Positions 37,650 through 49,567 of a stretch of DNA of 64,000 nucleotides are shown piece after piece. Numbering within the stretch: position 1 is the stretch's first letter; each line of letters opens with the position of its first letter. The notes below the pieces were generated by a model. It worked only from the letters and a program-made list of their open reading frames with translations, did no database searches and was not told the origin of the DNA. A program made the position numbers and the translations under genes. The DNA is from Vibrio inusitatus (GTDB taxonomy: Bacteria; Pseudomonadota; Gammaproteobacteria; Enterobacterales; Vibrionaceae), in contig AP024878.1 of assembly GCA_024346935.1 (NCBI GenBank), positions 2,294,001 to 2,358,000 of the forward strand, given 5' to 3'.

Positions 37650-39312
37650 CAAATCCTAAATTTCGGTAACTGTTGCGTAAAGAGTTTCGTATGCGAATCG
37701 CGATTAGGTTCAAGCCAATAATAACGGTAACGAGCAACATAGAGGTCGCATATACCAATGACTTAGCACCTTCTAAATTGGTGGTTTGAAACCCTGCATC
37801 ATAAATATGAAAGCCAAGGTGCATAAATTTACGATCTAGATGTATATATGGAAACTGACCATCAATCGGCAAGTTTGGTGCAAGTTTCACCACCCCCACC
37901 AACATTAGAGGTGCGACTTCTCCGGCCGCTCTTGCCACTGCTAAAATTAGCGCAGTAAGTACAGCGGGGAAGGCCATTGGCAATACCACTCTAAAAATAG
38001 TTTCAGACTTAGTCGCCCCAAGCGCAAACGCACCATATCTCACTGATTTAGGGATGCGAGACAAACCATCCTCAATCGTCACTACTACCACTGGTAAGGT
38101 TAGCATTGCTAAGGTCAAAGACGCCCATAACAAGCCAGGTGTACCAAAGGTTGGTGCAGGCAAGTTGTCAGAATAAAATAAGTCATCGATGCTACCACCA
38201 AGGGTGTACACAAAGAAGCCTAAGCCGAATACCCCGTAGACTATCGACGGGACCCCTGCGAGATTTTGCACTGTAATTCGAATTAATCGAGTCAACCAAT
38301 TATTCTGAGCATACTCATGCAAATATAACCCTGCGAGCACACCTAATGGCATCACAGCCAGCGACATAAGTAACACTAGCAATATGGTGCCAAAAATAGC
38401 AGGGAATACGCCCCCTTCAGAGTTGGACTCGCGAGGTTCATCATATAAGAACAAAGCCCCCTGATGAAACCAGTGCGCGACTTTATCAAGTAACGTCATT
38501 TGGTTTGGATACCAAGCATTGATAATCAATGAAAAGCTGATGCTGTGAAGATCACCGTTCATATCCTTCACCACCAGCATACGTTGCTCGATTTGCTGGC
38601 GAATCTCTTCTATCTGCAACTCCGCTTGAGTTCTATTGGCATTTAACTGATCTTTGGTTGAGATTAATCGGGAAATTCGTTGCTTATCTGTCGATTTATC
38701 GGCTTGTAAGCGACGCAATGCTTGATCTGCTCTTCGCATCCCATCAGTTGCAGGCTCTACCTGTGTATCGACGATAGACTCTATCTTGTCTCTTTCATGT
38801 TGGGTGAGTTCAAGTAACGCTTTAATCTCTTTGGCAGAACTAATCGAATGTCTAGTCCCTTGCTCCTCAAAGGCTAAAACTCGACCAAAAAACTGCCCAC
38901 CTCTTTTACGCTCTACCACCAATAAATCAGGTTCAGCGACAGGTTGTGACCAATCGTGAAAAAACTCAGAGACAAATTCCCCCCCATAGATATCTCGATT
39001 GCCAACCTTAATCACTAATCGCTCAAGTTCAGGGAGAGTTTGAACCTCTAGTTCACTTCGCAACGCACTAGGGACAGCTTGACGTTGGGTTATGGAAAGT
39101 TGAGACCACGGCACCTGTTGTCTTTGATATATCTGACCAATTAGTGTCTGCCCCGAATCATTCTTCCATTCATAAACCGTCTGTGGCCAGAAGTGACTCA
39201 TGCCCTTCCAACCAATAAACAGCAGTACAGTCAGCATAGAGAGTATGCTGACTGACACTGCCATGGAAGTTAACCATATCCAAGGTTTACCCGATCTAAA
39301 CCACTTAATCAC
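37633..39312 (-). CDS. pstA: Phosphate ABC transporter permease PstA, long form
   Basis: A 559-residue permease, nearly twice the length of E. coli PstA (296). After one N-terminal membrane segment (about 14-34) a roughly 260-residue periplasmic stretch contains a charged coiled-coil region ([20 protein letters not shown] onward). The classic permease part follows, with five or six segments and the EAA-type loop ([20 protein letters not shown]). It overlaps pstB by 17 bases and follows pstC by 13. Large PstA/PstC pairs occur in Vibrio; what the added domain does is not known to me. Confidence 0.93.
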   Translation of the reverse strand: MIKWFRSGKPWIWLTSMAVSVSILSMLTVLLFIGWKGMSHFWPQTVYEWKNDSGQTLIGQIYQRQQVPWSQLSITQRQAVPSALRSELEVQTLPELERLVIKVGNRDIYGGEFVSEFFHDWSQPVAEPDLLVVERKRGGQFFGRVLAFEEQGTRHSISSAKEIKALLELTQHERDKIESIVDTQVEPATDGMRRADQALRRLQADKSTDKQRISRLISTKDQLNANRTQAELQIEEIRQQIEQRMLVVKDMNGDLHSISFSLIINAWYPNQMTLLDKVAHWFHQGALFLYDEPRESNSEGGVFPAIFGTILLVLLMSLAVMPLGVLAGLYLHEYAQNNWLTRLIRITVQNLAGVPSIVYGVFGLGFFVYTLGGSIDDLFYSDNLPAPTFGTPGLLWASLTLAMLTLPVVVVTIEDGLSRIPKSVRYGAFALGATKSETIFRVVLPMAFPAVLTALILAVARAAGEVAPLMLVGVVKLAPNLPIDGQFPYIHLDRKFMHLGFHIYDAGFQTTNLEGAKSLVYATSMLLVTVIIGLNLIAIRIRNSLRNSYRNLGFDEHVF

Positions 39313-39325
39313 TCAGTATTCCTGC

Positions 39326-41506
39326 CTATAGAGATCGATACTTATCACGAAGACGCTGACGAACACTTTCACCGACGCTATTCACAATAAAGGTAAACAA
39401 AAACAAAATTAATGCTGACAAAAATAGCAATCGATAGTGGGAACTTCCCACTTTTGACTCAGGCAACTCAGTCGCAATGGTTGCTGTTAATGAACGTAAA
39501 CCTTCAAACACATTCCAGTCTGTAATTGGCGTATTTCCCGTGACCGTTAACACAATCATTGTTTCTCCCATGGCACGCCCTAACCCCAACATAATCGCGG
39601 ATATAATGCCTGGGCTAGCGGTTAATAATACAACTCGAGTAAGGGTTTGCCACTCAGTAGCACCCAACGCCAATGCACCATTAGATAAATGCTTAGGCAC
39701 AGAATAAATAGCATCTTCGGAAATAGTAAATATGGTGGGAATAACCGCGAAGCCCATAGCGATACCTACAATTAAGGTATTGCGCTGCTGATAATCCCAC
39801 CCTTTATCGGCGAGAAAGTAAATCAATCCATCATTAAAGAAAATCTTATCTAAATAAGGGGAGTATTCAAACAACCCCCACCAAACCAGAACAATCGCTG
39901 GCAACAGAGTAATAAGGTGCAACCCTTTGGGTACCTGAGATTTCACCCGCATTGGTAGCAATGCCCATAAACCACCACATCCAAGAGCGGTAAGCGGAAT
40001 GACCAAAATACTAAGCATAAATGCGAGTAGATTTTTCTCCATGATTGGCGCAAGCCAAACAGCAGCAAGAAAACCAATCACCAATGTGGGTAATGCTTCC
40101 ATCAATTCGATAGCCGGCTTGATGGTGTTCCGCATCTTGGTCGACATGAAGTAGGCAGTATAGACAGCTCCTAGTACAGCAATAGGAACAGAGAAAAACA
40201 TGGCATACAGCGCCGCTTTAATGGTACCAAACACCAATGGGACAAGGCTAAATTTAGGCTCGACATCCTCTGCTGACGCAGAAGTTTGCCATACATAATC
40301 TGGCTCAGAGTAACCTTCATATTGCACCTTTTGTGTCAGCTCTTTTACTGAGATTTCAGGATGAGGTGCATCAATGCGAAATCGCTGAACTTTGTCCTGA
40401 TACACACTCATCAAATAACGATCATTTTGCGATAAGGTGCTCAGCAATGGAGGACTGTCAGTACTTATGTTTAAAATTGGCTTAGAACGTGTCGCATAAA
40501 AAAGACTGTGTGTACCATCGGCACCAATAGTCCAGAACCCCTTGGTAGTATGCTCTGAAAGTATATTTGTCACTTCAGAGCTCGTTATATATTTGCGAGC
40601 AGCCTGCAGGCGTCTTTCATTTTGAAAAATTAAGAACCAAAACTCCAAATCCTCATTGGCATTAGAGACAATGGCGCCTTTATCTCCGTTGAGAAATTTA
40701 AACTCTCTATTTGTTCCTTCTGGTGCTTTATCTTGGTGCTGAAACGCTAACCTAAATTCTGTAGTCCTAGTACGACGAGAAAATAACTTTATAGTGTCCC
40801 CATCAAGTACTACGACATAAAGCCCATCTCTAGCGATATAAAGGCCGTTGACATCTTCAAATGATGCTGGCAATGACGCTATCCGATAGTTGTTACCTGA
40901 AAAATAATCAAAGACTTCTACCTCTGCTTTACTGGCTCTAGCAATAATTGCACCAGCAGGCAGTAAGGAAAAATCAAAATATTGAGTATCGAAGTTGGGA
41001 TTTTCGAATCGCAGAGCGGACAACTCACGATTTACTCTCAGATTGGGTGAGTACACTTTTCTGGTTTGCGAGTGAGAGACGATAAATTCGGGCATTACCA
41101 CCTCTATATTGCCACTCGCATCTATCATCGCAGTCCATGGCTGCGGTGAATCCTTAGCAATGGCTACCGGATCTTTTTGCGCCAAGGCTCGGTTGATCAC
41201 TTTAATCTCATCATCTAGCGAGAAATATAGAACCTCGCCTTTGTTATTGATTGCCGTTCCATTTCGCCCTGTATTATCAATATTGATATCAACGAATGAA
41301 TCACCAGAAATTGGCAAGTGATATTCCGTTTGCTGATAAGTGGATGTACCAAAGATCGGCAGCGTTTCTGAAATGAAATAAATAAGAATACCGAATAAGC
41401 CCACCAGCATTCCCAGGCCACTAGCCTTGACCAATACAGTTATCACCTTGTCCTTGATAAGACGAGCTTTATTGGTCTCTTTTAACAACGATGTAGCCCT
41501 ATTCAT
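39326..41506 (-). CDS. pstC: Phosphate ABC transporter permease PstC, long form
   Basis: A 726-residue permease, over twice E. coli PstC (319). An N-terminal membrane segment (about 27-52) is followed by a periplasmic domain of about 370 residues rich in beta-strand patterns, possibly propeller-like (ARDGLYVVVLDGDTIKLFSR). The permease core then has about six segments and the EAA-type loop (NGALALGATEWQTLTRVVL). It is the first gene of the operon and has a Pho box upstream on its own strand. Confidence 0.93.
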   Translation of the reverse strand: MNRATSLLKETNKARLIKDKVITVLVKASGLGMLVGLFGILIYFISETLPIFGTSTYQQTEYHLPISGDSFVDINIDNTGRNGTAINNKGEVLYFSLDDEIKVINRALAQKDPVAIAKDSPQPWTAMIDASGNIEVVMPEFIVSHSQTRKVYSPNLRVNRELSALRFENPNFDTQYFDFSLLPAGAIIARASKAEVEVFDYFSGNNYRIASLPASFEDVNGLYIARDGLYVVVLDGDTIKLFSRRTRTTEFRLAFQHQDKAPEGTNREFKFLNGDKGAIVSNANEDLEFWFLIFQNERRLQAARKYITSSEVTNILSEHTTKGFWTIGADGTHSLFYATRSKPILNISTDSPPLLSTLSQNDRYLMSVYQDKVQRFRIDAPHPEISVKELTQKVQYEGYSEPDYVWQTSASAEDVEPKFSLVPLVFGTIKAALYAMFFSVPIAVLGAVYTAYFMSTKMRNTIKPAIELMEALPTLVIGFLAAVWLAPIMEKNLLAFMLSILVIPLTALGCGGLWALLPMRVKSQVPKGLHLITLLPAIVLVWWGLFEYSPYLDKIFFNDGLIYFLADKGWDYQQRNTLIVGIAMGFAVIPTIFTISEDAIYSVPKHLSNGALALGATEWQTLTRVVLLTASPGIISAIMLGLGRAMGETMIVLTVTGNTPITDWNVFEGLRSLTATIATELPESKVGSSHYRLLFLSALILFLFTFIVNSVGESVRQRLRDKYRSL

Positions 41507-41548
41507 TTAGTGTGATCTTCTCTGATCTAGCGATTGTAACTCAAGCAT

Positions 41549-41566
41549 TTGACATAAAGGTGACAC
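41549..41566 (-). promoter_or_regulatory. Pho box upstream of pstC
   Basis: On the minus strand GTGTCAC-CTTT-ATGTCAA gives two 7-bp PhoB half-sites at 11-bp spacing (consensus CTGTCAT with 4-bp gaps), about 45 bases before pstC. Confidence 0.7.
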
Positions 41567-41615
41567 AAATTAGTAATAGTTTGTGTGACACATTTCCTTA
41601 CACGCAATGTGATAG

Positions 41616-41644
41616 CTGTCACATGACTGAAATCTAACTGCAAT
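41616..41644 (+). promoter_or_regulatory. Triple Pho box upstream of ppk1
   Basis: CTGTCAC (41616), CTGAAAT (41627) and CTGCAAT (41638) recur at exact 11-bp intervals on the plus strand, 62-91 bases before ppk1. This is the PhoB direct-repeat pattern. Confidence 0.75.
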
Positions 41645-41706
41645 AATATTCTCTCCCCCCATTTTAGCACTAGACTTGCATTGCAAACTAGAAAACGGAA
41701 CAGAAG

Positions 41707-43800
41707 ATGAGCACAGAAAAACTGTATGTAGAAAAAGAACTTAGCTGGCTTTCTTTTAATGAACGAGTCCTTCAAGAAGCCGCAGATAAGTCGGTTCCTT
41801 TAATAGAAAGAATCCGATTTCTGGGCATATTTTCCAACAACCTCGATGAGTTCTACAAGGTACGATTTTCCGACGTTAAACGCCGTATCTTGATCAATCA
41901 GGAACGAGGTCGCCATGACAATTCAAAACGCCTGCTCAGTAAAATGCAGAGCAAGGCAATGAAACTCAATCAGCGCTTTGATGAACTGTACAACGAATTG
42001 CTTCTCGAAATGGCTCGCCGCCGTATTTTCTTAGTCAACGAAGCTCAGGTCAACGAAACTCAGCAGCAATGGTTAAGAAAATTTTTCCGTAAACAAGTAC
42101 TGCCCCATATCACCCCTGTAGTGATGCATGAAGATATTAATGTACTGGATTTCCTCAAAGATGAATACGCTTACCTAAGCGTAGCGCTAGTTAAAGACAA
42201 CGTATCCCAATATGCACTACTCGAGATCCCTACCGATCATCTACCGCGTTTTGTTATGGTGCCAGAACAAAAAGGAAAACGTCGAAAGACCATTATCTTG
42301 CTAGACAATGTGATTCGTCATTGCTTAGACGATATCTTCAATGGCTTCTTTGAGTACGATGAAATCAACTGCTATTCGATGAAAATGACACGTGATGCGG
42401 AATACGATTTAAGTCACGAGGTCGAACACAGTCTTCTTGAGCAAATGTCGGAAGGCCTGAGTCAGCGTCTATCAGCCATGCCTGTACGCTTCGTTTACGA
42501 AAAAAACATGCCTCGTGAGATGCTAGAGTTTCTATGCCGAAAACTTGAGATCTCCAACTATGACAGCTTAATACCAGGTGGGCGTTATCATAATTTCAAG
42601 GACTTCATTGGCTTTCCAAACGTAGGGCGTGAATACCTGGAAAATAAACCATTACCCCCACTTAAATCGGCTGTATTCGAGCAATACAGTAACAGCTTTG
42701 ATGCCATTAGTGCTGAAGATATTCTGCTTCATTACCCTTATCACACCTTCGATCATGTCTCTGAGCTTGTTCGGCAGGCATCGTTTGATCCGAAAGTCAT
42801 TAGTATTAAGATCAATATCTATCGCGTTGCAAAAGACTCAAAACTCATGAATTCATTGATCGATGCGGTGAACAACGGAAAAAAAGTGACTGTTGTGGTT
42901 GAGTTGCAGGCACGCTTTGATGAAGAAGCTAATATCTTGTGGTCAAAACGTTTAACTGACGCAGGAGTGCAAGTGGTTTTTGGTGCTCCCGGTTTAAAGA
43001 TACACTCTAAATTGCTCTTGATTAGCCGCCGTGAAGGCGAGGAGATAAAACGCTATGCACACATAGGTACGGGTAATTTCCACGAAAAAACCGCTCGCAT
43101 CTATACCGACTTCTCTTTGCTGACTGCTAAGCCAGAGATCACAGATGAAGTCCGCAATGTATTTGGTTATATTGAAAACCCTTATCGCCCTGTCGCCTTT
43201 CATCAATTGATCGTCTCTCCAAAGAACTCACGAAAGCGTCTCTACAAGCTAATAGATCATGAAATAGAAAACGCTGAATTAGGCAATAGGAGTGGACTCA
43301 CCCTCAAGATCAATAACCTTGTAGATAAAGGACTGATCAACAAACTCTATCAAGCTAGCAGTGCTGGCGTTCCTATTCGTATGATTATTCGGGGCATGTG
43401 CTCTCTCGTTCCTGGCGTAGAGGGAATCAGTGAGAATATTAAAATTATCAGTGTGGTAGACCGCTTTCTTGAACACCCCAGAGTCATCATTACCGAAAAT
43501 AATGGCGACCCTAAAGTGTTTATCTCATCTGCAGACTGGATGACCAGAAATATTGAGCACCGTATCGAAGTAGCAACACCAATTAATGATAATAAATTAA
43601 AGCAAAGAATCATTGATATTATGGAGCTACAATTTACGGATACCGTTAAGGCTCGATGGATCGACAAGGAGATGTCGAACAGATACGTGGCACGAGGAAA
43701 TCGCCGCAAGGTTCGCTCTCAGATCGCTACCTACGAGTATATTAAACAAGTAGAAAAACAGGCTAGAAAACTGAGTGAGCAAACAATTGAAGCATCCTGA
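41707..43800 (+). CDS. ppk1: Polyphosphate kinase 1
   Basis: A 697-residue enzyme that polymerises the ATP gamma-phosphate into polyphosphate and can run in reverse. The family start is clear ([20 protein letters not shown]), as are [12 protein letters not shown] and the two phospholipase-D-like halves: [11 protein letters not shown] with the phosphorylated His, and [20 protein letters not shown]. Length matches E. coli (688). It is divergent from pstC, with Pho boxes between, and followed by ppx. Confidence 0.98.
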   Translation: MSTEKLYVEKELSWLSFNERVLQEAADKSVPLIERIRFLGIFSNNLDEFYKVRFSDVKRRILINQERGRHDNSKRLLSKMQSKAMKLNQRFDELYNELLLEMARRRIFLVNEAQVNETQQQWLRKFFRKQVLPHITPVVMHEDINVLDFLKDEYAYLSVALVKDNVSQYALLEIPTDHLPRFVMVPEQKGKRRKTIILLDNVIRHCLDDIFNGFFEYDEINCYSMKMTRDAEYDLSHEVEHSLLEQMSEGLSQRLSAMPVRFVYEKNMPREMLEFLCRKLEISNYDSLIPGGRYHNFKDFIGFPNVGREYLENKPLPPLKSAVFEQYSNSFDAISAEDILLHYPYHTFDHVSELVRQASFDPKVISIKINIYRVAKDSKLMNSLIDAVNNGKKVTVVVELQARFDEEANILWSKRLTDAGVQVVFGAPGLKIHSKLLLISRREGEEIKRYAHIGTGNFHEKTARIYTDFSLLTAKPEITDEVRNVFGYIENPYRPVAFHQLIVSPKNSRKRLYKLIDHEIENAELGNRSGLTLKINNLVDKGLINKLYQASSAGVPIRMIIRGMCSLVPGVEGISENIKIISVVDRFLEHPRVIITENNGDPKVFISSADWMTRNIEHRIEVATPINDNKLKQRIIDIMELQFTDTVKARWIDKEMSNRYVARGNRRKVRSQIATYEYIKQVEKQARKLSEQTIEAS

Positions 43801-43804
43801 CGTG

Positions 43805-45337
43805 ATGCACAGCAGTGAAGCTATTCCAGAGAAAGATATTGCAGCCATTGATCTTGGCTCCAATAGCTTCCACATGGTTGTAGCAAAGGTGGTAGGACAA
43901 GACCTACAGATAGTCAGTCGTCATAAGCAGCGAGTTAAACTGGCCAGTGGACTGGATGCTCACAATAATCTCACTAATGAGGCTATGCAGCGCGGCCTCG
44001 ATTGCTTGAAAATGTTCGCCGAACGACTAGACGGCTTCAAAAAAGGCAACGTGAGAATCGTTGCCACTCATACCCTACGCATTGCCAACAATGCCCACCT
44101 GTTTATTCAGAGAGCTCGGCAAGTATTGCCGTTCCCGATAGAAATCATTCCAGGGGAAGAGGAGGCGCGCCTTATCTACCTTGGAGTGGCTCACACTCAA
44201 CCCGTATCAAAGAGCAAGCTTGTTATTGATATCGGTGGTGGCAGTACCGAGCTTGTGATTGGTGAAGGCTTTGAATCTGAATTGGTCAATAGCCAGCAAA
44301 TGGGGTGTGTCAGCTATGCTCATCGTTACTTTAGTGATGGAAAGCTGAATACAAATAACTTTGTCGCCGCAATCCTTGCTGCGCAGAGAGAGTTAGAGTT
44401 TCTGGCTAAACAATACAAGCGACATGGCTGGGAGTTAACCTTAGGGTCATCTGGAACGGTAAAAGCCATTCGTGAGTGTTTGATTAGCCTGGAGTATGAA
44501 GACGGGATTATTACGCCAAAGCGTCTCAAGAAACTGGTGAAACACTTATGTGAATTTAAGAAGGTAGAGAAGATAGCGATCAAGGGCATTATCGAGGAAC
44601 GACTCTCAGTACTAGCCCCGGGCGTTGCCATCTTACAAGCCATTTTGCAGTCACTAGAAATTGAAGAGCTTCATTATTCTTCTGGCGCTTTGCGTGAAGG
44701 GGCGATGTATGAAATGGAAGAACGCTTTGCCCATTCAGATATTCGTATGCGAACCGCCGAGAACCTAGCACTTAAACACAGGATCGATATCGAGCAAGCT
44801 AATCGAGTTAGGCAGCACAGCAAGCATTTACTCAAGCAGGTCATTGACGATACGGACTTAGAAAAGAGTAGTGAATTGGTCAAGTTGCTTAACTGGGCCG
44901 CCTTATTACACGAAGTAGGATTAAGTTTAAGCTATCGGGGTTATCACCGTCATTCTCACTACCTTCTTCAGCATACCAATATGCCAGGCTTCAATAGTGA
45001 GCAACAAAGGCTGATCGCTACCCTAGTGCGATTCCAAAGGAAGGCCTTAAAACTCAGTGAGATGGAAGAGTTTAGCCTTTATGCTAAAGAGGACATTCTT
45101 GAGCTGATTAAGATATTACGCCTCTCCATTGTGATTAATGTCTCCCGAAATGATATCAAAGCAAGCCTTTGGCAACTCACGATTGAGGATGGAGACTGGA
45201 TATTGTCTCACTCAGATTTAGACCATTTGAGAGATAATCGCCTGCTGATCTCTGACTTAGAGCAAGAACAACTCTACTGGCAGAGTGTCGGTTGGGGATT
45301 AAGGTTCGAGTTCTGTGATTTACTTGAAGACAGATAG
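43805..45337 (+). CDS. ppx: Exopolyphosphatase
   Basis: A 510-residue enzyme that removes terminal phosphate from polyphosphate, with homology to GppA. The actin-like N-terminal part has AAIDLGSNSFHMVVAKV, IPGEEEARLIYLGVAH and DIGGGSTELVIG; a C-terminal HD-like helical domain follows (LLHEVGLSLSYRGYHRHSHY). I chose ATG 43805, four bases past the ppk1 stop; a GTG at 43775 overlapping ppk1 is possible. Having ppk1 and ppx in one transcript lets the cell balance polyphosphate making and breaking. Confidence 0.95.
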   Translation: MHSSEAIPEKDIAAIDLGSNSFHMVVAKVVGQDLQIVSRHKQRVKLASGLDAHNNLTNEAMQRGLDCLKMFAERLDGFKKGNVRIVATHTLRIANNAHLFIQRARQVLPFPIEIIPGEEEARLIYLGVAHTQPVSKSKLVIDIGGGSTELVIGEGFESELVNSQQMGCVSYAHRYFSDGKLNTNNFVAAILAAQRELEFLAKQYKRHGWELTLGSSGTVKAIRECLISLEYEDGIITPKRLKKLVKHLCEFKKVEKIAIKGIIEERLSVLAPGVAILQAILQSLEIEELHYSSGALREGAMYEMEERFAHSDIRMRTAENLALKHRIDIEQANRVRQHSKHLLKQVIDDTDLEKSSELVKLLNWAALLHEVGLSLSYRGYHRHSHYLLQHTNMPGFNSEQQRLIATLVRFQRKALKLSEMEEFSLYAKEDILELIKILRLSIVINVSRNDIKASLWQLTIEDGDWILSHSDLDHLRDNRLLISDLEQEQLYWQSVGWGLRFEFCDLLEDR

Positions 45338-45340
45338 ATA

Positions 45341-45361
45341 AAAGGGCTCTCAGAGCCCTTT
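45341..45361. terminator. Bidirectional terminator between ppx and pstS
   Basis: AAAGGGCTC pairs with GAGCCCTTT around three bases, with T-rich flanks in both directions. It lies between two converging genes. Confidence 0.85.
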
Positions 45362-46313
45362 ATAATTTCAAACCGACCTTACCCAGTTCTTTTTGTGCCA
45401 ATTCACGAGATATGGGGATATACCCTTCACGAGACACCGCTTGTTGCCCTTGCTTAGAGTAGATAAAGCGAATTAATTCTCGCTGACTTCGCGGCAATGC
45501 CCTATTCGGCTGTTTATTCACATAAATATAAAGCTGGCGGCTAAGTGGGTACTTACCACTAATAATGTTCTCCGGTGTGGGTAAAGTGTAGTTGTCATCA
45601 AACTCAGCAATAGGAAGTAGTCGAGTTCCTACTGCTGTAGACGCTACGCCTGAGTACCCTATAGAAGATACCGACGATGCCACACCCTGAACTACTGATG
45701 TGGCCCCTAACAACTCATTTACTGAGCTATCAAAGTCACCACCACAAAGCACTTTACTCTTAAATACACCATGAGTGCCCGATACCGGATTGCGACCATA
45801 TTTCTGTATCTTTAACTTTCCCCAAGGTTGTAAAACCCCAAGGTCACTCCATGTATCGATGTATCGATTGGTGCCACAAAAGTAAGTGGTTGAAAAGATG
45901 GCATCTAATTCAACAAAGTTTAAACCTTGAATGGGATTGTCTTGATGAACAAACACACCCAATGCATCAAGTGCCACTACTAGTTCGATAGGTGCATAGC
46001 CATATTCACGCTCAAAAGCAGCAATTTCGCTCGGCTGCATTTCACGGCTCATAGGCCCAAACTGGGCCGTGCCCTGAGTAAGAGCAGGAACAGCAGTTGA
46101 ACTGCCCGATGCTTGAACCTGAACATTAACACTAGGATAAAGGGCCGAAAACTCCTCTGCCCACGCAGTTATAATACCGGCAAGGGAGTCTGAGCCCACG
46201 GATGTTAAGTTACCGGAGATTCCTTGAATGGCTTTGTAATCAGGTAAAGGGGTTGATGCGCTACAAAATGACGTCACAAAAACCAATAAACCAGCAATCA
46301 ATGAACGTCTCAC
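45360..46313 (-). CDS. pstS: Phosphate-binding protein PstS-type
   Basis: A 317-residue periplasmic phosphate-binding protein. The signal peptide runs to about residue 20 ([19 protein letters not shown]). The phosphate site signatures are [40 protein letters not shown] and [16 protein letters not shown]. It overlaps phoR by four bases (ATGA), so it is translated together with the two-component system rather than with the permease genes. It probably feeds the PstC/PstA/PstB transporter encoded nearby. Confidence 0.94.
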   Translation of the reverse strand: MRRSLIAGLLVFVTSFCSASTPLPDYKAIQGISGNLTSVGSDSLAGIITAWAEEFSALYPSVNVQVQASGSSTAVPALTQGTAQFGPMSREMQPSEIAAFEREYGYAPIELVVALDALGVFVHQDNPIQGLNFVELDAIFSTTYFCGTNRYIDTWSDLGVLQPWGKLKIQKYGRNPVSGTHGVFKSKVLCGGDFDSSVNELLGATSVVQGVASSVSSIGYSGVASTAVGTRLLPIAEFDDNYTLPTPENIISGKYPLSRQLYIYVNKQPNRALPRSQRELIRFIYSKQGQQAVSREGYIPISRELAQKELGKVGLKL

Positions 46314-47623
46314 GATGGCGTCAACTCCCTAGCCACTAAGCGCTTGGGAAGTACAAAGGAGAATTGACTGCCCTTGCCCACCTCACTTTGTATTTCTAAC
46401 TGTGAATCATGGTGACTCAGAGTGTGTTTCACGATAGCCAAACCTAAACCACTGCCCCCCGTTTCCCTTGAGCGTGCCTTATCTACTCGATAAAAACGCT
46501 CTGTGAGTCTGTGCAGGTGTTGAGGTTCTATTCCCTCACCAGTATCAGCAACCTGCAAGTAAGCACCTTGCACGGTTTCATTCCAGGTAACATGAATATG
46601 AGAGCCTGCTGGAGTGTATTTCACCGCATTGTAAACTAGGTTAGAAATGGCACTGCGTAGCTGATCTTCATCACCCATGACCTTTAGTGACTCATCAATA
46701 TCAAACTTAAGCTGATGTTCTTTGTTACCGCTCAATGCTTGTGCTTCTTTCTCAAGTACATGCAGCATACGAGGGACATCGACAATATCCTCGCCGCCCC
46801 CCATTGGCGCCGCTTCGATTTTAGATAACGTCAGAAGCTGATTCACCAAGCTATTCATTCGATTAAGCTGCTCAGTCATAACACCATGAGCTTTTGGCCA
46901 CATTGGCCCTACCAGCATATCTGGATCGGCCGTCATTTCTAAGTAGCCCTGCAATACTGTCATCGGAGTGCGCAATTCATGAGACACATTGGCAAAAAAG
47001 TTGCGGCGCATACCCTCTAGGGTTTTCAATTGAGAGACGTCACGTACTACCATCAAGTGCTCACCGTCGGTATACGGCACAATACGCAATTCCAATATGC
47101 GTTCCACATTCAGGGGAGAACGCATCTCTAAAGGTTCTGAAAAGTCATTCTTGTTCAGATACTTAATAAAGTCAGGGGAGCGAAGCAGATTGGTAATAGG
47201 TAATTCAGAATCCTCTGGCCAACGAAAACCCAGCAGTTGCTGCGCCAATCGGTTACACCAAACAATATTACCTTCATCACGAAACACTACTACCGCATCG
47301 GGCAAGGATTCTGCACCATTGCGAAAGCGGCGAATAAGACCCGTAAGCTCTTTGCGTTTACGGCGTTGACGCTGTTGCAAGCGATACATGCCATTAAACA
47401 ATGGCTCCCAGTTACCGGAGCTCGAAGGAGGCGACAGGCGCTTATCATTCCACAGCCACTGTGAGAAACGGATTTGATTATGCAGATGCCAACCTAATTG
47501 CAGTACAGTTGCAATCAGCAGCATCCATGGCATGTACCCTACAAACCATCCAAGCAAAATCCAAGGTGTATAAAAAAAAGCCAGCTCTAAAGCCAGCTTT
47601 TTCCATGTCAGTTTTTCTACCAT
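46310..47623 (-). CDS. phoR: Phosphate regulon sensor kinase PhoR
   Basis: A 437-residue membrane histidine kinase. An N-terminal hydrophobic hairpin (about 13-47) is followed by a cytoplasmic PAS domain (about 105-195). The kinase core follows, with phospho-His215 in [17 protein letters not shown]-box LVYNAVKYT, and G-boxes DTGEGI and [10 protein letters not shown]. It lacks a periplasmic sensor domain, as in E. coli, consistent with sensing phosphate through Pst/PhoU. It follows phoB by 36 bases. Confidence 0.97.
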   Translation of the reverse strand: MVEKLTWKKLALELAFFYTPWILLGWFVGYMPWMLLIATVLQLGWHLHNQIRFSQWLWNDKRLSPPSSSGNWEPLFNGMYRLQQRQRRKRKELTGLIRRFRNGAESLPDAVVVFRDEGNIVWCNRLAQQLLGFRWPEDSELPITNLLRSPDFIKYLNKNDFSEPLEMRSPLNVERILELRIVPYTDGEHLMVVRDVSQLKTLEGMRRNFFANVSHELRTPMTVLQGYLEMTADPDMLVGPMWPKAHGVMTEQLNRMNSLVNQLLTLSKIEAAPMGGGEDIVDVPRMLHVLEKEAQALSGNKEHQLKFDIDESLKVMGDEDQLRSAISNLVYNAVKYTPAGSHIHVTWNETVQGAYLQVADTGEGIEPQHLHRLTERFYRVDKARSRETGGSGLGLAIVKHTLSHHDSQLEIQSEVGKGSQFSFVLPKRLVARELTPS

Positions 47624-47659
47624 CTAAAGGCGTACTCCAGAGTTCGACTAGCCTGCTGG

Positions 47660-48349
47660 TTAGGCTTTCGTCGAGAATCGGTAACCTGCACCGCGTACAG
47701 TTTGAACAAGTTTATGATGTTCAGTGGCTTCCAGCGCTTTACGTAGACGACGAATATGAACATCGACGGTTCGGTCTTCAACATAAACATTGGTGCCCCA
47801 AACATGGTTCAGAAGTTGCTCTCGGCTATACACTCGCTCTTGGTGAGTCATGAAAAAGTGCAGCATTTTAAATTCTGTTGGTCCCATTTCAAGTGCTTGG
47901 TCATTCGCAGTCACTCGATGTGATACGGGATCGAGACGCAGTCCTTGTACATCAATCACTTCTTCTGTAGAAGTGGGCGATGCGCGGCGAATCACAGCTT
48001 TTAGACGAGCAAGTAACTCTTTTGGTGAAAAAGGCTTAGTGATGTAATCGTCAGCACCGACTTCGAGGCCCTTAACTTTATCTTCTTCTTCTCCACGAGC
48101 CGTCAGCATCACAACAGGAATGTTACGCGTCATTTCATCACGCTTGAGGTGCTTGATGAAATTAATACCAGTACCACCAGGCAACATCCAATCTAAAAGG
48201 ATCAAATCTGGAAAAGGTTCTTTAAGCATACTTACCGCGGTATCGTAGTCTTCAGCTTCTACCGTTTCATAACCTTTTTGCTCTAAAACAAAGCAAAGCA
48301 TCTCGCGAATTGGAGCTTCATCCTCTACAACTAGGATTCTTCTAGACAT
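47660..48349 (-). CDS. phoB: Phosphate regulon response regulator PhoB
   Basis: A 229-residue OmpR/PhoB-type regulator. The receiver domain has acidic ED at 9-10 and phospho-acceptor Asp53 in LLDWMLPGG. The winged-helix domain ends with [13 protein letters not shown] and VRGAGYRF. I chose ATG 48349 ([12 protein letters not shown]); a 12-codon upstream extension is not typical. It should bind the Pho boxes at 41549 and 41616. One half-site (ATGACAC, 48402-48408, read on the minus strand as GTGTCAT) lies about 55 bases upstream, which hints at autoregulation. Confidence 0.97.
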   Translation of the reverse strand: MSRRILVVEDEAPIREMLCFVLEQKGYETVEAEDYDTAVSMLKEPFPDLILLDWMLPGGTGINFIKHLKRDEMTRNIPVVMLTARGEEEDKVKGLEVGADDYITKPFSPKELLARLKAVIRRASPTSTEEVIDVQGLRLDPVSHRVTANDQALEMGPTEFKMLHFFMTHQERVYSREQLLNHVWGTNVYVEDRTVDVHIRRLRKALEATEHHKLVQTVRGAGYRFSTKA

Positions 48350-48530
48350 TTTTCTGATAACCTCGATTATTCGTAAACTCGGCATATTATCTTGCTAAAT
48401 TATGACACTTTTGTGTCTATTGAAAACAAAAAATCATAATAAATTCATCGCACAAGACGAATATTGTATTAGCCATAGGTATAAACCTTCCTTTATCATT
48501 AGGTTTTCCATTGCCATACAGAGACATATC

Positions 48531-49439
48531 ATGTGGTTTAAAAACTGCCTCGTCTACCGCTTCAACCGTGAAGTAGACATTCAAGCTGAAGCACTTGAAG
48601 AGCAATTAAAAGAGTTTCAATTCAAGCCTTGCGGTAGCCAAGATAAACAAAAATTTGGTTGGTCTTTCGCGATGCCAGGCCAAGATCAATTACTCAGCCA
48701 TGTAGCGCAAAATCGCATTCTGCTATGTGCAAAGAAAGAAGAAAAACTACTTCCTGCTTCAGTGGTCAATGACGCTGTGGCTAACAAGGTTGATATGCTT
48801 GAAGAGCAGGAAAACCGTCGTCTCAAGAAGACTGAGCGCGATACCATTAAAGACGAAATCCTTATGGATTTACTGCCTAGAGCCTTCACTCGTAGCCAAC
48901 TGACTTACCTACTTGTTTCCATCGAAGACGGTGTCATTCTAGTGGATGCAGCCAGTTCTAAAAAGGCAGAAGATGCACTTGCACTACTGCGTAAAACTAT
49001 CGGTAGTTTACCTGTCGTACCAGCCCTACCAGAGACACCTGTTGAGACAACATTAACAGCATGGATTAAGGGTGAAAGCCAACCAACAGGCTTCGAGATC
49101 CTCGATGAAGCAGAACTAAAATCAGCACTAGAGGATGGTGGCATCATCCGTTGTAAGCAGCAAGATTTACAAAGCGAAGAGATTTTAAATCACATCGAAG
49201 CGAATAAGTTTGTTACAAAATTGGCATTAAACTGGCAAGAGCGCGTCGAGTTTATCCTTGCAGAAGACGCGAGTTTGAAGCGAATTAAATTTGGTGAAGA
49301 GGTAAAAGATCAGAACGAAGATATTCCTCGTGAAGATAAAGCTGCCCGTTTTGATGCAGACTTTTCATTAATGAGCAGTGAATTGCTGGCCTTGGTGGGC
49401 AATTTACATACCGAATTAGGCGGTTTAGAGAAAAACTAA
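48531..49439 (+). CDS. rdgC: Recombination-associated protein RdgC
   Basis: A 302-residue ring-shaped DNA-binding protein that limits RecA activity. The N-terminus [15 protein letters not shown] and the central stretches [20 protein letters not shown] and [14 protein letters not shown] [12 protein letters not shown] match the family. I chose ATG 48531 over the 43-codon upstream extension because it gives the family start. It is divergent from phoB and has no co-transcribed partner. Confidence 0.95.
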   Translation: MWFKNCLVYRFNREVDIQAEALEEQLKEFQFKPCGSQDKQKFGWSFAMPGQDQLLSHVAQNRILLCAKKEEKLLPASVVNDAVANKVDMLEEQENRRLKKTERDTIKDEILMDLLPRAFTRSQLTYLLVSIEDGVILVDAASSKKAEDALALLRKTIGSLPVVPALPETPVETTLTAWIKGESQPTGFEILDEAELKSALEDGGIIRCKQQDLQSEEILNHIEANKFVTKLALNWQERVEFILAEDASLKRIKFGEEVKDQNEDIPREDKAARFDADFSLMSSELLALVGNLHTELGGLEKN

Positions 49440-49567
49440 TCCTACATTCTGTGACATGTATACTTTTTAGTGGCGATTTTTGCGACGATCCCGTAAAATT
49501 CGCCCTCCTTATATCTCGCTACAAGGTGGTGAGATCCTGACTTGAAATCAGAATAGAGTATATAAAC

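Noticed and set aside
48402..48419. Full Pho box before phoB
   Set aside because: Only one half-site matches; the neighbours at 11-bp spacing do not fit, so I mention it only within the phoB entry.
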